From assembly GCA_902785365.1 (NCBI GenBank), contig CACZYC010000005.1, positions 1 through 64,000 on the forward strand: a stretch of 64,000 nucleotides of DNA. The letters run 5' to 3'. Both the position numbers and the translations under genes were made by a program. The stretch's first letter is position 1. Each line of letters begins with the position of its first letter. The notes beneath the pieces were generated by a model. It was not told where the DNA came from, searched no databases, and worked only from the letters and a program-made list of their open reading frames with translations. The stretch is from an uncultured Ruminococcus sp. GTDB lineage: Bacteria; Bacillota; Clostridia; Oscillospirales; Acutalibacteraceae. Of the stretch, positions 53,172 to 62,305 are shown piece by piece.

Positions 53172-53673
53172 ATGAAAAAAGTATTAATACCAGTTATCGC
53201 CGTTATAGTTGTACTGGTTCTGGTCTTTTTGACGGTGTTCATACTTGCGAAACAAAAGGTCATATTTATAAACGAGTGGTTTGTGGATAAAAACAGCAGT
53301 ACAATCGGCGTTGACATCTCCTCTTACCAGGGAAATGTCGATATGGAAAAGCTCAAGGAACAAAATATCAAGTTTGTGTATATTAAAGCCACGGAAGGAA
53401 GTTCCCATCAGGATGAAATGTTCGCGGCAAATTGGGATAACGCAAAGAAAGCAGGCATACATAACGGCGCGTATCATTTCTGCTCTTATGACAGTCCGGG
53501 CAGTGATCAGGCGGAGAACTTTATCAAAACTGTCGGAGAAAGCTCCAGACGACTGGTATATATGGCAGTATCTTAACAGAGGTACTCTGGAAGGATACAG
53601 CGGTGAAGAAAAATACATTGACCTCAATGTGCTGAACAAAGAAAAAAATTTAAACGATTTGATTGTTAAATGA
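53172..53673 (+). pseudogene. GH25 lysozyme pseudogene (internal deletion with frameshift)
   Basis: The ATG at 53172 has GGGAGA upstream. It begins with a membrane helix (VLIPVIAVIVVLVLVF) and the GH25 core: IGVDISSYQGNVDMEKLKEQ, FVYIKATEG, GAYHFCSYDSPGSDQAENF. After about residue 125 the family sequence breaks off at a stop (53576). From about 53545 another frame carries only the C-terminal GH25 text DDWYIWQYLNRGTLEGYSG and YIDLNVLN. About 80 middle residues, including the catalytic acidic strand, are missing. The gene therefore cannot encode an active muramidase. Confidence 0.85.
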
Positions 53674-53710
53674 CAAATCACACATTGCTAATAGCAAACG
53701 GGAGAATGTA

Positions 53711-55309
53711 ATGAAACAAAAGAAGACACGTTCCATCGATATTCCTCTCAAGGAAGAAAACTTTAAAACAGCTATTGAGTTTATTGAACAATGGATGCTG
53801 CACGGGCGCATAAATCAAAATACCATAATGGAAGCCCTACTGCTTGTTGAAGCGCTGTTGGAACACCTTGTTGAGCAGGGTTATGACGAGAAAACTATTC
53901 TGACAATAAGACCTCAGAGGAGCTTTGGCGAAAGCAGTATCAAGATTGGTTTCGAAGGCGACGCCTATGTTCCTAACGAAGAAAGTTCCGATGAATTTTC
54001 TCCTGAAATAAAAATTGTTCAAGCGTATAATGATAAAATCAGCTGCAGATACAGATTAGGTTATAACAGCATCCGCATTATTGTAAAAAGAAACTACAGA
54101 CGTTCTCTGATGTATTGCGCGCTCGGAACTATTCTTGCAATTCTTGCTTATATTCCCATAAGTATGTATCTGAGCGCGGATCAACAGATCACGCTTGATC
54201 TCAGAATGATCAACCCGCTGATAAAGCTTTTCGCTAACGCGATGCTGATGGTCGGTACACCTGTTACGCTATTTTCATTAATTAAGAATCTTACAGACAT
54301 TTATATTATCTCAGAAAAGAACTCATCAGGAAGAAAATTGCAGATGAAAACATTTGCTACTTCCATTATTTCAATTCTTCTGGCATTTATAACAAGTCTG
54401 TTCCTCGTTGTTTTCCTGAACTCACAAGAGGGCTATCTCGGAACAAAAGGGACTTTCTCAAAGGGGATGTCTTTTTCGAATTTCCTGTCCTCAATTGTAC
54501 CTTCCAGTATTTTTGAGCCGTTTGACACATATATGCCGTTCCCGATTATTATAGTTGCTCTGCTTATTACATACGCTCTGTGTTCTGTCGGCAAGCATTT
54601 CGATGTTGTACATAAAATAATTAACGTCTGCTATACGCTGTTTTCCAGGATGTTGAACGTCATTATGTTCACCCTGCCGTTCTTCTGTTTTCTGTCGATA
54701 CTGGCAGCGCTTATGGCAAATGGCTACACCAACTTATTTTTAATTGTCGAATTTGTAGCGCTGGGATTAATCAGCCTGGTTGTCATGATTGTTTTTTATA
54801 TGGTACGACTGTTGATTGGCAGAGTCAAAATAAGAAATTTTGTTAAGCATCTGCCGCCGCTGATTTGGGAAAACTTTAAAATTAATTCAGCAATCAACGC
54901 TGTTCCTTTCAACATAAGATACTGCGCCAGAAAATACAAGTTCAGCAGGAAAAACCTTTCAACAAAACTGCCGATTCTCGCGGAAACCAATCTGGACGGT
55001 AACTGCTATCTTATAATGTTGATTTCAATGATTTTCATCTTTCTGCTCGGAATCGAGGTTTCTTGGTTGCATATAGTGGGAATCGCGGTTCTTATTCTGT
55101 TTCTTTCGCTCGGCGCGCCGAATCAACCCGGTTCAATTGTAATCGGGATGCTGATTATTACTTTCTTCCTGCAGGCGGATGAACTGATTTCAATCGCTAT
55201 ATTTGCCGAAGTATTTTTCGGAGCCATTCAAAACATCATTAACGTTGTGGGAGATATCGTTACGGTAGCGATTGAGGAAAGCAAGGCTGACGCCGCAACG
55301 CAGCAATAA
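53711..55309 (+). CDS. Dicarboxylate/amino acid:cation symporter-like protein with extra N-terminal domain
   Basis: 532 aa from the ATG at 53711 (GGGAGAATG upstream). The first 140 residues are soluble: IMEALLLVEALLEHLVEQGYDE and FGESSIKIGFEG, a pattern reminiscent of small GHKL/anti-sigma ATP-binding folds although the ATP-binding boxes are not obvious. Then about eight membrane segments follow, with family-like pieces LFANAMLMVGTPVTLFSLI, ILAETNLDGNCYLIML and SLGAPNQPGSIVIGM that match the glutamate/dicarboxylate symporter core. The soluble part may sense or gate transport. Substrate unknown. Confidence 0.75.
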   Translation: MKQKKTRSIDIPLKEENFKTAIEFIEQWMLHGRINQNTIMEALLLVEALLEHLVEQGYDEKTILTIRPQRSFGESSIKIGFEGDAYVPNEESSDEFSPEIKIVQAYNDKISCRYRLGYNSIRIIVKRNYRRSLMYCALGTILAILAYIPISMYLSADQQITLDLRMINPLIKLFANAMLMVGTPVTLFSLIKNLTDIYIISEKNSSGRKLQMKTFATSIISILLAFITSLFLVVFLNSQEGYLGTKGTFSKGMSFSNFLSSIVPSSIFEPFDTYMPFPIIIVALLITYALCSVGKHFDVVHKIINVCYTLFSRMLNVIMFTLPFFCFLSILAALMANGYTNLFLIVEFVALGLISLVVMIVFYMVRLLIGRVKIRNFVKHLPPLIWENFKINSAINAVPFNIRYCARKYKFSRKNLSTKLPILAETNLDGNCYLIMLISMIFIFLLGIEVSWLHIVGIAVLILFLSLGAPNQPGSIVIGMLIITFFLQADELISIAIFAEVFFGAIQNIINVVGDIVTVAIEESKADAATQQ

Positions 55310-55342
55310 TTTTCAGATTAAAAAGCAACAGGAAGTGAAGAT

Positions 55343-56629
55343 ATGGAAAACAGAAATCCACGCGAGGAAAGAGATAGAAGCCGACGTCAAAGGAACAAGT
55401 ATTCAAAAGCGGCGATAGCGATTATGCTCACCCCCGTTTTGCTGGTTGCTCTGATTGTATTCGGCATAGTATCGTGCTCCGTGAATAATTCAAAAAAACA
55501 GGAGACGCCGACAGCTTCCTCGTCAACAAGCGCCAAACCTGTCGAGAAAACGGAGTCTTTTAGGATGTCGGTAGCGGGCGACTACATTATTTACAGCGCG
55601 ATTTATGACGACGCAGAGAAGCTGGCGGGTGGAAACGGATACGACTTCTCCCCTATGGTTGAAAATTTAAAGCAATTCACAAAAAACTGCGACGTAAACT
55701 ACTACAGCCAGGAAACTGTTCTCGCGGCTTATGATGGTTTATCACCCTCCACATATCCTATGTTTGTAAGCCCTACCGAAGCGGGCGACGCTATGGTTAA
55801 TTTAGGATACAACCTTGTATCTACTGCCACAAACCACGCTATGGACGGCGGAGAACAGGGTATTCTGAGCGAATGTAAATACTGGAAAAAACAGAAGAAT
55901 GTTCTTATGGCGGGCACATATGACAGCCAAAAAAGCCGTGACGCGATTAAAATCAAAGAATGTAACGGCATTACATATACAATGCTCAACTATACATACG
56001 ACACAAACGGAATTCCTACTCCCGAGGGCAAGGATTATATGGTAAACATCTGGCCCACGGATCTGAGCATCAACAACCCCGAAGCGGACGAAAACTATCA
56101 GGCTTACAAAAAACAGGTCAAAAAGGATATTGACGCCGTAAGGGATAAGGTGGATTTCCTTATTGTCGCGATTCACGCGGGGGTAGAATATATGCCTGAC
56201 GAATCGGCGTATCAGGATGATATGGCAGAATTTTTATCCGAAAACGACGTTGACCTTATGATAGGCACTCACCCTCATGTTATTGAACCTGCCAGATATG
56301 TTGGCGATATGATGTGCTACTACTCGATGGGCAACCTGCTTTGCTCTCAGTATCAGGACGAGAACTACAACAAGGTAACGAGTATACTCTCTACCTTTAC
56401 GGTTAAGAAAACAAAGAGCAACGGTAAGGTGAAAATCAAACTGGAAGATATGGACAACCAGCTTCTGTACTGCTACTACGAAAAGAAAGCCCGAAATGAT
56501 TTTAAAATCATCCCGTTCAGCAACAAGCAAATCAAAGAGTATCTTCCCGAATACAAACAGGTTTACAAAACATACAAGAACGTATTCCTCAAGCTTGACA
56601 AAACTCTGCCCTTTGCCGACTGCGCTTAA
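55343..56629 (+). CDS. capA: CapA family protein (first of tandem pair)
   Basis: 428 aa. N-terminal membrane segment (about 25-45) ending IVSCS, which resembles a lipobox, then a low-complexity linker and the CapA/PgsA metallophosphatase-like domain: SVAGDYIIY, YSQETVLA, VSTATNHAMDGGEQG, IVAIHAGVEY, and GTHPHVIEP. Family members act in poly-gamma-glutamate or other polymer synthesis, but no capB/capC partner lies nearby, so that role is uncertain. The downstream gene is a close copy. Confidence 0.9.
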   Translation: MENRNPREERDRSRRQRNKYSKAAIAIMLTPVLLVALIVFGIVSCSVNNSKKQETPTASSSTSAKPVEKTESFRMSVAGDYIIYSAIYDDAEKLAGGNGYDFSPMVENLKQFTKNCDVNYYSQETVLAAYDGLSPSTYPMFVSPTEAGDAMVNLGYNLVSTATNHAMDGGEQGILSECKYWKKQKNVLMAGTYDSQKSRDAIKIKECNGITYTMLNYTYDTNGIPTPEGKDYMVNIWPTDLSINNPEADENYQAYKKQVKKDIDAVRDKVDFLIVAIHAGVEYMPDESAYQDDMAEFLSENDVDLMIGTHPHVIEPARYVGDMMCYYSMGNLLCSQYQDENYNKVTSILSTFTVKKTKSNGKVKIKLEDMDNQLLYCYYEKKARNDFKIIPFSNKQIKEYLPEYKQVYKTYKNVFLKLDKTLPFADCA

Positions 56630-56661
56630 TAAGTCGGTTCATTATATAAGGAAGTGAGATT

Positions 56662-57954
56662 ATGGACAACAGAAATCAGAAATCTATAAAAAACTTTATC
56701 TACAATTTAAAAAACGGCAGTCCTAAAACCCTTTCTGCCGTTCTCGTTATTATCGGAATTGTGGTAGTTCTCGCAGTGGGAAGTATAGTTTCCTGTTCCG
56801 TGAACAACGCTGATACTCAGACTGTCAGCAACACAAATACCGACCCCGCGTATATTGCGACGCCCGTAAAGGAATCATCATTTAAAATGTCAATAGCCGG
56901 CGACTATATCATATACAGCTCAATTTACGCGGGCGCTAAGGAGCTTGCGGGCGGAAGCGGATATGACTTCTACCCAATGGTTAAAAACTTAAAGAAGTTC
57001 ACAAAGGATTGCGACGTAAACTACTACAACCAGGAAACCGTACTCGCCGCTTTCGACGGTATGGAACCCTCTGATTACCCGATGTTTGTCAGTCCTCCCG
57101 AAGCGGGCGACGCTATGATGAAACTTGGTTATAATCTTGTATCTACAGCCACAAACCACGCATTGGACGGTGGCGAGCAGGGTATTCTAAACTCCTGCAA
57201 ATACTGGAAAAAACAGAAGAATGTTCTTATGGCGGGCACATATAACAGCCAAAAAAGCCGTGACACCGTAAAGATTAAGGAATGTAACGGCATTACATAC
57301 ACAATGCTCAACTACACCTACGATACCAACGGCATACCTGTTCCCGAGGGCAAGGATTACCTTGTAAACGTATGGCCGACAAACCTTTCAATCAACAACC
57401 CTCAAAAGGACAAAAAGTATCAGGAATACAAAAAGCAGGTCAAAAAGGATATTGACGCCGTAAGAGATCAGGTTGACTTTCTGATTGTCGCTATACACGC
57501 GGGCGTTGAGTATCAGCCGCTTGAATCCGCTTATCAGGACGATATGGCTCAGTTCCTTTCGGATAATGACGTAGACCTTATGATAGGCACTCATCCGCAC
57601 GTTATTGAGCCCGCGAGATATGTGGGAGATATGATGTGCTACTACTCGCTGGGCAACCTGCTTTGCTCGCAGTATCAGGACGAGAACTACAACAAGGTTA
57701 CAAGCATACTTTCAACTTTTACCGTTAAAAAGTCAAACGACAACGGCAAAGCTAAAATCACCTTTGAGGATATGAACAACGAGCTTCTGTACTGCTATTT
57801 TAATCAGGACACATGGAGAGGACACAAGGTTATTCCGTTCAGCAGTAATGAGATAAAAGAGTATCTCCCCGAATATAAGGAAGTGTATAAAACATATAAG
57901 GATGTTTTCCTGAAGCTCGACAAAACTCTCCCCTTTGCCCCTTGCGCAAAATAA
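56662..57954 (+). CDS. capA: CapA family protein (second of tandem pair)
   Basis: 430 aa, with the same architecture as its upstream neighbour: membrane/lipobox-like start (GSIVSCSVNN), linker, and CapA domain with SIAGDYIIY, NQETVLAAFDG, TNHALDGGEQG, IVAIHAGVEY and GTHPHVIEP. It is identical to the first copy over long stretches, while the linker and N-terminus differ, as expected for a tandem duplication kept for two related roles. The two are 32 bp apart, and a strong terminator follows. Confidence 0.9.
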   Translation: MDNRNQKSIKNFIYNLKNGSPKTLSAVLVIIGIVVVLAVGSIVSCSVNNADTQTVSNTNTDPAYIATPVKESSFKMSIAGDYIIYSSIYAGAKELAGGSGYDFYPMVKNLKKFTKDCDVNYYNQETVLAAFDGMEPSDYPMFVSPPEAGDAMMKLGYNLVSTATNHALDGGEQGILNSCKYWKKQKNVLMAGTYNSQKSRDTVKIKECNGITYTMLNYTYDTNGIPVPEGKDYLVNVWPTNLSINNPQKDKKYQEYKKQVKKDIDAVRDQVDFLIVAIHAGVEYQPLESAYQDDMAQFLSDNDVDLMIGTHPHVIEPARYVGDMMCYYSLGNLLCSQYQDENYNKVTSILSTFTVKKSNDNGKAKITFEDMNNELLYCYFNQDTWRGHKVIPFSSNEIKEYLPEYKEVYKTYKDVFLKLDKTLPFAPCAK

Positions 57955-57965
57955 GAAAAAAACAA

Positions 57966-58004
57966 CCACCTGTTAATCTTTACGATTAGCAGGTGGAATT
58001 TTTT
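57966..58004 (+). terminator. Terminator after the capA pair (bidirectional)
   Basis: CCACCTG / CAGGTGG, extended by TTAATC / GATTAG, followed by ATTTTTTA on the plus strand and preceded by A7, so it can serve the minus-strand small gene as well. Confidence 0.85.
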
Positions 58005-58014
58005 ACTGAATTAT

Positions 58015-58179
58015 TTACAGGAAAGAGCTGACATCAAAGCTTTGAGCGTCAAAGTCGCTAAAAGAATCAATCGCCGTGTAGTTATTATCGCGTTGTTCGA
58101 TTTCATTTGAAGCGGCAAGCACATCAGAATTTTTTATTTGCTCAATGTTAAGTTTTGGAGTTAAATACACGGTTTTCAT
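58015..58179 (-). CDS. 54-aa protein of unknown function with consensus promoter
   Basis: ATG at 58179, preceded by AAAGGAGCG; 54 codons and TAA at 58015. It starts MKTVYLTPKLNIEQI, followed by NSDVLAASNEIEQ and an acidic, serine-rich end (SFSDFDAQSFDVSSFL). The Y-x-P-x-L start and the D-V-L-A-A-S motif resemble small gut-Clostridia proteins of unknown role that are sometimes taken for peptide precursors, but no cysteines or maturation genes are seen here. Missed by gene callers with a 60-codon limit. Confidence 0.75.
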   Translation of the reverse strand: MKTVYLTPKLNIEQIKNSDVLAASNEIEQRDNNYTAIDSFSDFDAQSFDVSSFL

Positions 58180-58209
58180 ATCCGACGCTCCTTTGCTTGA
58201 TAGATATTA

Positions 58210-58238
58210 ATTATAATATATTATAGAAGTTGTGTCAA
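58210..58238 (-). promoter_or_regulatory. Consensus promoter of the 54-aa gene
   Basis: Minus strand: TTGACA (58238-58233), a 17-bp spacer, and TATAAT (58215-58210), both perfect; the start codon is 31 bp downstream. Confidence 0.85.
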
Positions 58239-58264
58239 TAAACTTTCACCTATTGGGGGAAGCT

Positions 58265-58292
58265 AAAAAAACAGGCTCCGCGAAGCGGAGCC
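58265..58292 (-). terminator. Terminator of the NuoE-NuoF-GltD type operon
   Basis: Stem GGCTCCGC / GCGGAGCC with a GAA loop; the A7 on the left is a T7 run on the minus strand. Confidence 0.85.
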
Positions 58293-58345
58293 TTAACTTT
58301 TACAAAATCCTTTAGGGGACGCCCGAAGCGACTTCTCCTAAAATT

Positions 58346-60547
58346 TTAATCTACCAGGGCTCTGAGCTGCTCACGGCTGAGTCCGCTGTTACGGCTTACT
58401 TCATCGTTGGGGATAACTCTGAGTATCTTGCCGTTATAACGCGAAACAACAACGCTGGACTTCTTGCCGTCTATCTCAACGAACTCCTCGCTGTACTGCT
58501 CGTTGAGCGGAACCTGCTTGGGCAGGTTAAACTTCTCTGTGAGCGAGCCTGTGGGACAAAGCTGAACGCAAAGTCCGCAGTTATTACAGTTGGTCTCGTC
58601 AAGCGGGAGTGAGAACGCGGGGCTTACGTCTGTTGTAAAGCCGCGTCCCATAAGTCCGATAGAGCTGAGCTTCATAACCTCGCGGCAGCTTCTTACGCAC
58701 AGTCCGCAGAGAATACACTTGGAAGTGTTGCGCTCGATAAAGGCGTTCTCGTCGTGGCTGTACTTCTGGGGCATTTCACCCTTAAAGCGCTCGGGGTTGA
58801 TATCATAACGCTGAGCCACATTGAGGAACTTACACTTGTAATACTCACGACAACCGCACTCAAGACAGCGGTCGGCTTCCGCTTTAGCCTCATCCTCGGT
58901 GAATCCTAAACTAACCTCGTCAAAGTTCTTGTTGCGGACATCCGCGGGAAGAACCTTGGGGTTAACTCTGTCCTTTTTCTCACGGTCGGAGTAGTCGATA
59001 GTATCCTCGTCACGCTTAGAGATATACGGTACTCTTGTGTCGAGTTCCTGACCGTTCAGATAAGCGTCAACAGCCTTGGCGCAGCGGTCAGCCTCACCGA
59101 TAGCCTCAATCGCGATCGAAGCGCCGCGGTTAGTGGCGTCGCCGATAGCGAACACACCGTCAATGCTGGTTGTAAAGAAGTCGGCGTCAGCAACGATATT
59201 TCCTCTCTCGTTGAGCTCAAGCTCAGATACGTCGCCCTGAACGAGCTTCTGACCGATTGCGAGGATTACGCTGTCAACAGCGATTTCCTCTGTCTTGCCC
59301 TCAACGGGAACAGGTCTGCGTCTGCCCGAAGCGTCGGGTTCGCCGAGTTCCATAACCTGAAGGGTAATTGATTTAACCTTGCCGTCCTCGCCGTTGAATG
59401 AAAGCGGATTTGTGAGGAACTTATAGATTACGCCCTCTTCCTCAGCCTCGTCAATCTCAAGCTTGTCGGCGGGCATTTCCGCCCTTGTTCTTCTGTAAAC
59501 TACATAAACTTCCTTGGCGCCCAGACGTACCGCTGTACGACAAGCGTCCATAGCTGTGTTACCGCCGCCGCAGATAGCAACTTTCTCGCCGATTTCGGGA
59601 GCGTTACCCTGAATTACACCTCTGAGGAAATCGATACCGCCGTATACTCCGTCGAGCTCCTCGCCCGGTGTACGCATAGAACTGCTCTTCCACGCGCCAA
59701 CAGCTACGATTACGGCGTCGTTTTCAGCTTTCAATGACTCAATTGTAAAGTCCTTTCCAAGCTTGGAGTTATTTACAAACTTAACGCCTGTTTTTTCTAT
59801 TAAAGAAATTTCCTTGTCGAGAACTTCCTTGGGAAGTCTGTACTGGGGAATACCATAGCGGAGCATACCGCCCATCTTTTCCATCATATCGTAGACAGTT
59901 ACGCTGTGCCCCATAATAGTGAGGTAATACGCCGCTGTCAAGCCGGCGGGACCGCCGCCGATGATGGCAACTTTCTTACCTGTGCTCTCCTGAACATCAG
60001 GCATATAACTGTCAGCTTTGAGATCCATATCAGCCGCGAAGGCTTTTAACTGAGCTATATTGATGGGTTCTTCAACATTCTGACGTCTGCACGCTTTCTC
60101 ACAAGGATGAGGACAAACTCGTCCGATTGAAGCGGGCAGAGATATTTTATTTTTAATCAGCTTGATAGCCGCGTCGTACTCGCCGTTGGCGATAAGTCCG
60201 ACATAGCCCTGACAGTCTGTTCTGGCGGGGCAGTTGAGCTGACAGGGAGCAACACAGTCGCCGTCGTGAGCCGACATAAGCAGCTCCATAGCGATTTTAC
60301 GTGAACGGACAACACGCTCGCTCTCTGTATTTACTACCATACCCTCGCTGACCTTTGCGGAACAGGAACGCAGAAGCTTGGGAATACCCTCAGCCTCAAC
60401 AACGCAAAGTCCGCAAGCGCCGTAAACCTCTACAGCCTTGTCATAGCAAAGTGTGGGGATATCAATTCCGTTGGCTCTCGCAGCCTCAAGAATTGTTGAA
60501 CCCTCGGGGGCTGTGATAGCTTTTCCGTTAATTGTTAAGTTAATCAT
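58346..60547 (-). CDS. FAD/NAD(P)-dependent oxidoreductase with 2Fe-2S and ferredoxin domains (NfnC/Bfu-type subunit)
   Basis: 733 aa. Domains in order: 2Fe-2S ferredoxin fold (LCYDKAVEVYGACGLCVVE), GltD-type N-terminal Fe-S region (GDCVAPCQLNCPARTDC, CPHPCEKAC), FAD site IIGGGPAGLTAAYYL, NADP site ICGGGNTAMDACRTA, then two 4Fe-4S clusters (CILCGLCVRSC, CNNCGLCVQLCP). There is no hydrogenase H-cluster motif, so this is not an Fe-Fe hydrogenase. With NuoE- and NuoF-type partners, a flavin-based electron-bifurcating ferredoxin:NAD(P) oxidoreductase of the NfnABC/Bfu kind is the best fit (inference). Confidence 0.8.
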   Translation of the reverse strand: MINLTINGKAITAPEGSTILEAARANGIDIPTLCYDKAVEVYGACGLCVVEAEGIPKLLRSCSAKVSEGMVVNTESERVVRSRKIAMELLMSAHDGDCVAPCQLNCPARTDCQGYVGLIANGEYDAAIKLIKNKISLPASIGRVCPHPCEKACRRQNVEEPINIAQLKAFAADMDLKADSYMPDVQESTGKKVAIIGGGPAGLTAAYYLTIMGHSVTVYDMMEKMGGMLRYGIPQYRLPKEVLDKEISLIEKTGVKFVNNSKLGKDFTIESLKAENDAVIVAVGAWKSSSMRTPGEELDGVYGGIDFLRGVIQGNAPEIGEKVAICGGGNTAMDACRTAVRLGAKEVYVVYRRTRAEMPADKLEIDEAEEEGVIYKFLTNPLSFNGEDGKVKSITLQVMELGEPDASGRRRPVPVEGKTEEIAVDSVILAIGQKLVQGDVSELELNERGNIVADADFFTTSIDGVFAIGDATNRGASIAIEAIGEADRCAKAVDAYLNGQELDTRVPYISKRDEDTIDYSDREKKDRVNPKVLPADVRNKNFDEVSLGFTEDEAKAEADRCLECGCREYYKCKFLNVAQRYDINPERFKGEMPQKYSHDENAFIERNTSKCILCGLCVRSCREVMKLSSIGLMGRGFTTDVSPAFSLPLDETNCNNCGLCVQLCPTGSLTEKFNLPKQVPLNEQYSEEFVEIDGKKSSVVVSRYNGKILRVIPNDEVSRNSGLSREQLRALVD

Positions 60548-60559
60548 TTTCAGCCCTCC

Positions 60560-62305
60560 TTATTCTTTGACTACCGCGCCAAACTTACATACTGTGTAAC
60601 ATTTGCCGCACTTGATACATTTATCTGTGTCGATAATATGAGGCTTCTTAACCTCACCCGAAATAGCGTTAACGGGACAATTGCGCGCGCACAGCGTACA
60701 GCCCTTACACTTATCGGCGTCAATTCTATACTCAATGAGGTCGGAGCACTCACCCGCGGGACATTTCTTGTCCTTGATGTGAGCCTCGTACTCATCGCGG
60801 AAATACTTGATTGTGGTAAGAACAGGGTTGGGAGCAGTCTGACCGAGACCGCACAGAGCGCCGTCCTTGATGGAGTAGCAGAGCTCCTCGAGGAGTTCGA
60901 TGTCTCCCTCTTTGCCCTCGCCCTTTGTAATTCGGTCGAGCATTTCAAGCATACGCTTTGTACCTATACGGCAGTGGATACACTTACCGCAGCTCTCCTT
61001 GGCTGTGAAGTCGAGGAAGAACTTAGCCATACCTACCATACAGGTGCTCTCGTCCATAACAACCATACCGCCTGAGCCCATAATAGCGCCTGTCGCGCCG
61101 AGAGCCTTGTAGTCGATTACGGTGTCAATCAGGTTTGCGGGAATACATCCGCCTGAGGGACCGCCCATCTGTACGGCTTTGAAGTCCTTGTCGGTCTTCA
61201 TACCGCCGCCGATGTCAAAAATAACATCGCGCAGGGTTTTACCCATAGGAATTTCAACGAGTCCCGAGCGCTTAACCTTACCTGTTACGGCGAACACCTT
61301 GGTACCCTTGGAGCCCTCAGTGCCCATTGCAGCGAACGCCTCGCCGCCGTTGTTTATAATCCACGCGATATTCGCGAAGGTCTCAACATTATTGATATTA
61401 GACGGTTTTCTCCAGAAACCGGACTGAGCCGGGAACGGAGGTTTTAATCTTGGCATACCGCGATGTCCCTCTAAGCTCTCGATTAACGCTGTTTCCTCGC
61501 CGCAAACGAACGCGCCCGCGCCCGCCTTAATCATAAAGTCACAGGAGAAATCAGTACCGAAAATATTATTGCCGATCAGGCCCTTTTCCTTAGCCTGTTC
61601 AATAGCTTTTTTAAGACGCTTTATAGCAAGCGGATACTCCGCTCTTACATACACAACAGCGTGCTTCGCGCCGATGGCGTAAGCGCCGATGAGCATACCC
61701 TCGATGAGGTTGTGCGGGTCACTCTCGATGACCGCTCTGTCCATAAACGCCCCTGGGTCGCCCTCGTCGGCGTTACAGATGAGATACTTCTCCTCTCCCT
61801 CGCTGCTTCTTGCCGCGTTCCACTTGAACCATGTCGGGAAGCCCGCGCCGCCGCGGCCGCCGATACCGGAAGTTTTTACAACGTCGATAACCTCTTCGGG
61901 AGTCATCTTGGTGAGAGCCTTTTTGATAGCCTCATAGCCGCCCGCGCCTACGTACTCGTCAATCTTCTCGGGGTTGATAATACCGCAGTTTCTGAGAGCG
62001 ATACGAGTCTGTTTTGTCAAAAACTCGCTGTCCTCGTCGGATACGATAAGCTTGTCAAGCAGGGATTTGTCGCCGCTCTGTGCATACTGAGCAATAGTCT
62101 CAGCGTCATTCTCGCTGACCTGAACAAGTCTTGTAACCTCGTTATTGTCGTCATATATATCCACGATAGGCTCAAGGTAACACATACCGATACAGCCTGT
62201 GATGGAAATATCATCCTTGTTGATATTGGTGTTAAGAAGGGCTTTTCTTACTTTTTCAGCGCCCGCCGCGATTCCGCAGGAGCCCTGTCCGATAACTATT
62301 CTCAT
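60560..62305 (-). CDS. NuoF-type flavoprotein subunit with N- and C-terminal Fe-S domains
   Basis: 581 aa. N-terminal thioredoxin-like 2Fe-2S part (GQGSCGIAAGAE, GCIGMCYLEP), then the NADH/FMN core (GIGGRGGAGFPTWFKW, CNADEGDPGAFMDR), the NuoF 4Fe-4S ligand loop (ESCGKCIHCRIGT) and two C-terminal ferredoxin clusters (CKGCTLCARNCP, CIKCGKCYTVCKF). This layout is shared by HydB, HndC and bifurcating Bfu subunits. Its start overlaps the NuoE-type stop by 4 bp, and 12 bp separate it from the GltD-type gene. Confidence 0.9.
   Translation of the reverse strand: MRIVIGQGSCGIAAGAEKVRKALLNTNINKDDISITGCIGMCYLEPIVDIYDDNNEVTRLVQVSENDAETIAQYAQSGDKSLLDKLIVSDEDSEFLTKQTRIALRNCGIINPEKIDEYVGAGGYEAIKKALTKMTPEEVIDVVKTSGIGGRGGAGFPTWFKWNAARSSEGEEKYLICNADEGDPGAFMDRAVIESDPHNLIEGMLIGAYAIGAKHAVVYVRAEYPLAIKRLKKAIEQAKEKGLIGNNIFGTDFSCDFMIKAGAGAFVCGEETALIESLEGHRGMPRLKPPFPAQSGFWRKPSNINNVETFANIAWIINNGGEAFAAMGTEGSKGTKVFAVTGKVKRSGLVEIPMGKTLRDVIFDIGGGMKTDKDFKAVQMGGPSGGCIPANLIDTVIDYKALGATGAIMGSGGMVVMDESTCMVGMAKFFLDFTAKESCGKCIHCRIGTKRMLEMLDRITKGEGKEGDIELLEELCYSIKDGALCGLGQTAPNPVLTTIKYFRDEYEAHIKDKKCPAGECSDLIEYRIDADKCKGCTLCARNCPVNAISGEVKKPHIIDTDKCIKCGKCYTVCKFGAVVKE

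Noticed and set aside
58346..60547. Fe-Fe hydrogenase catalytic subunit
   Set aside because: The Fe-S architecture and NuoE/NuoF partners suggested it, but the H-cluster cysteine motifs are absent and a GltD-like FAD/NADP module occupies the centre.
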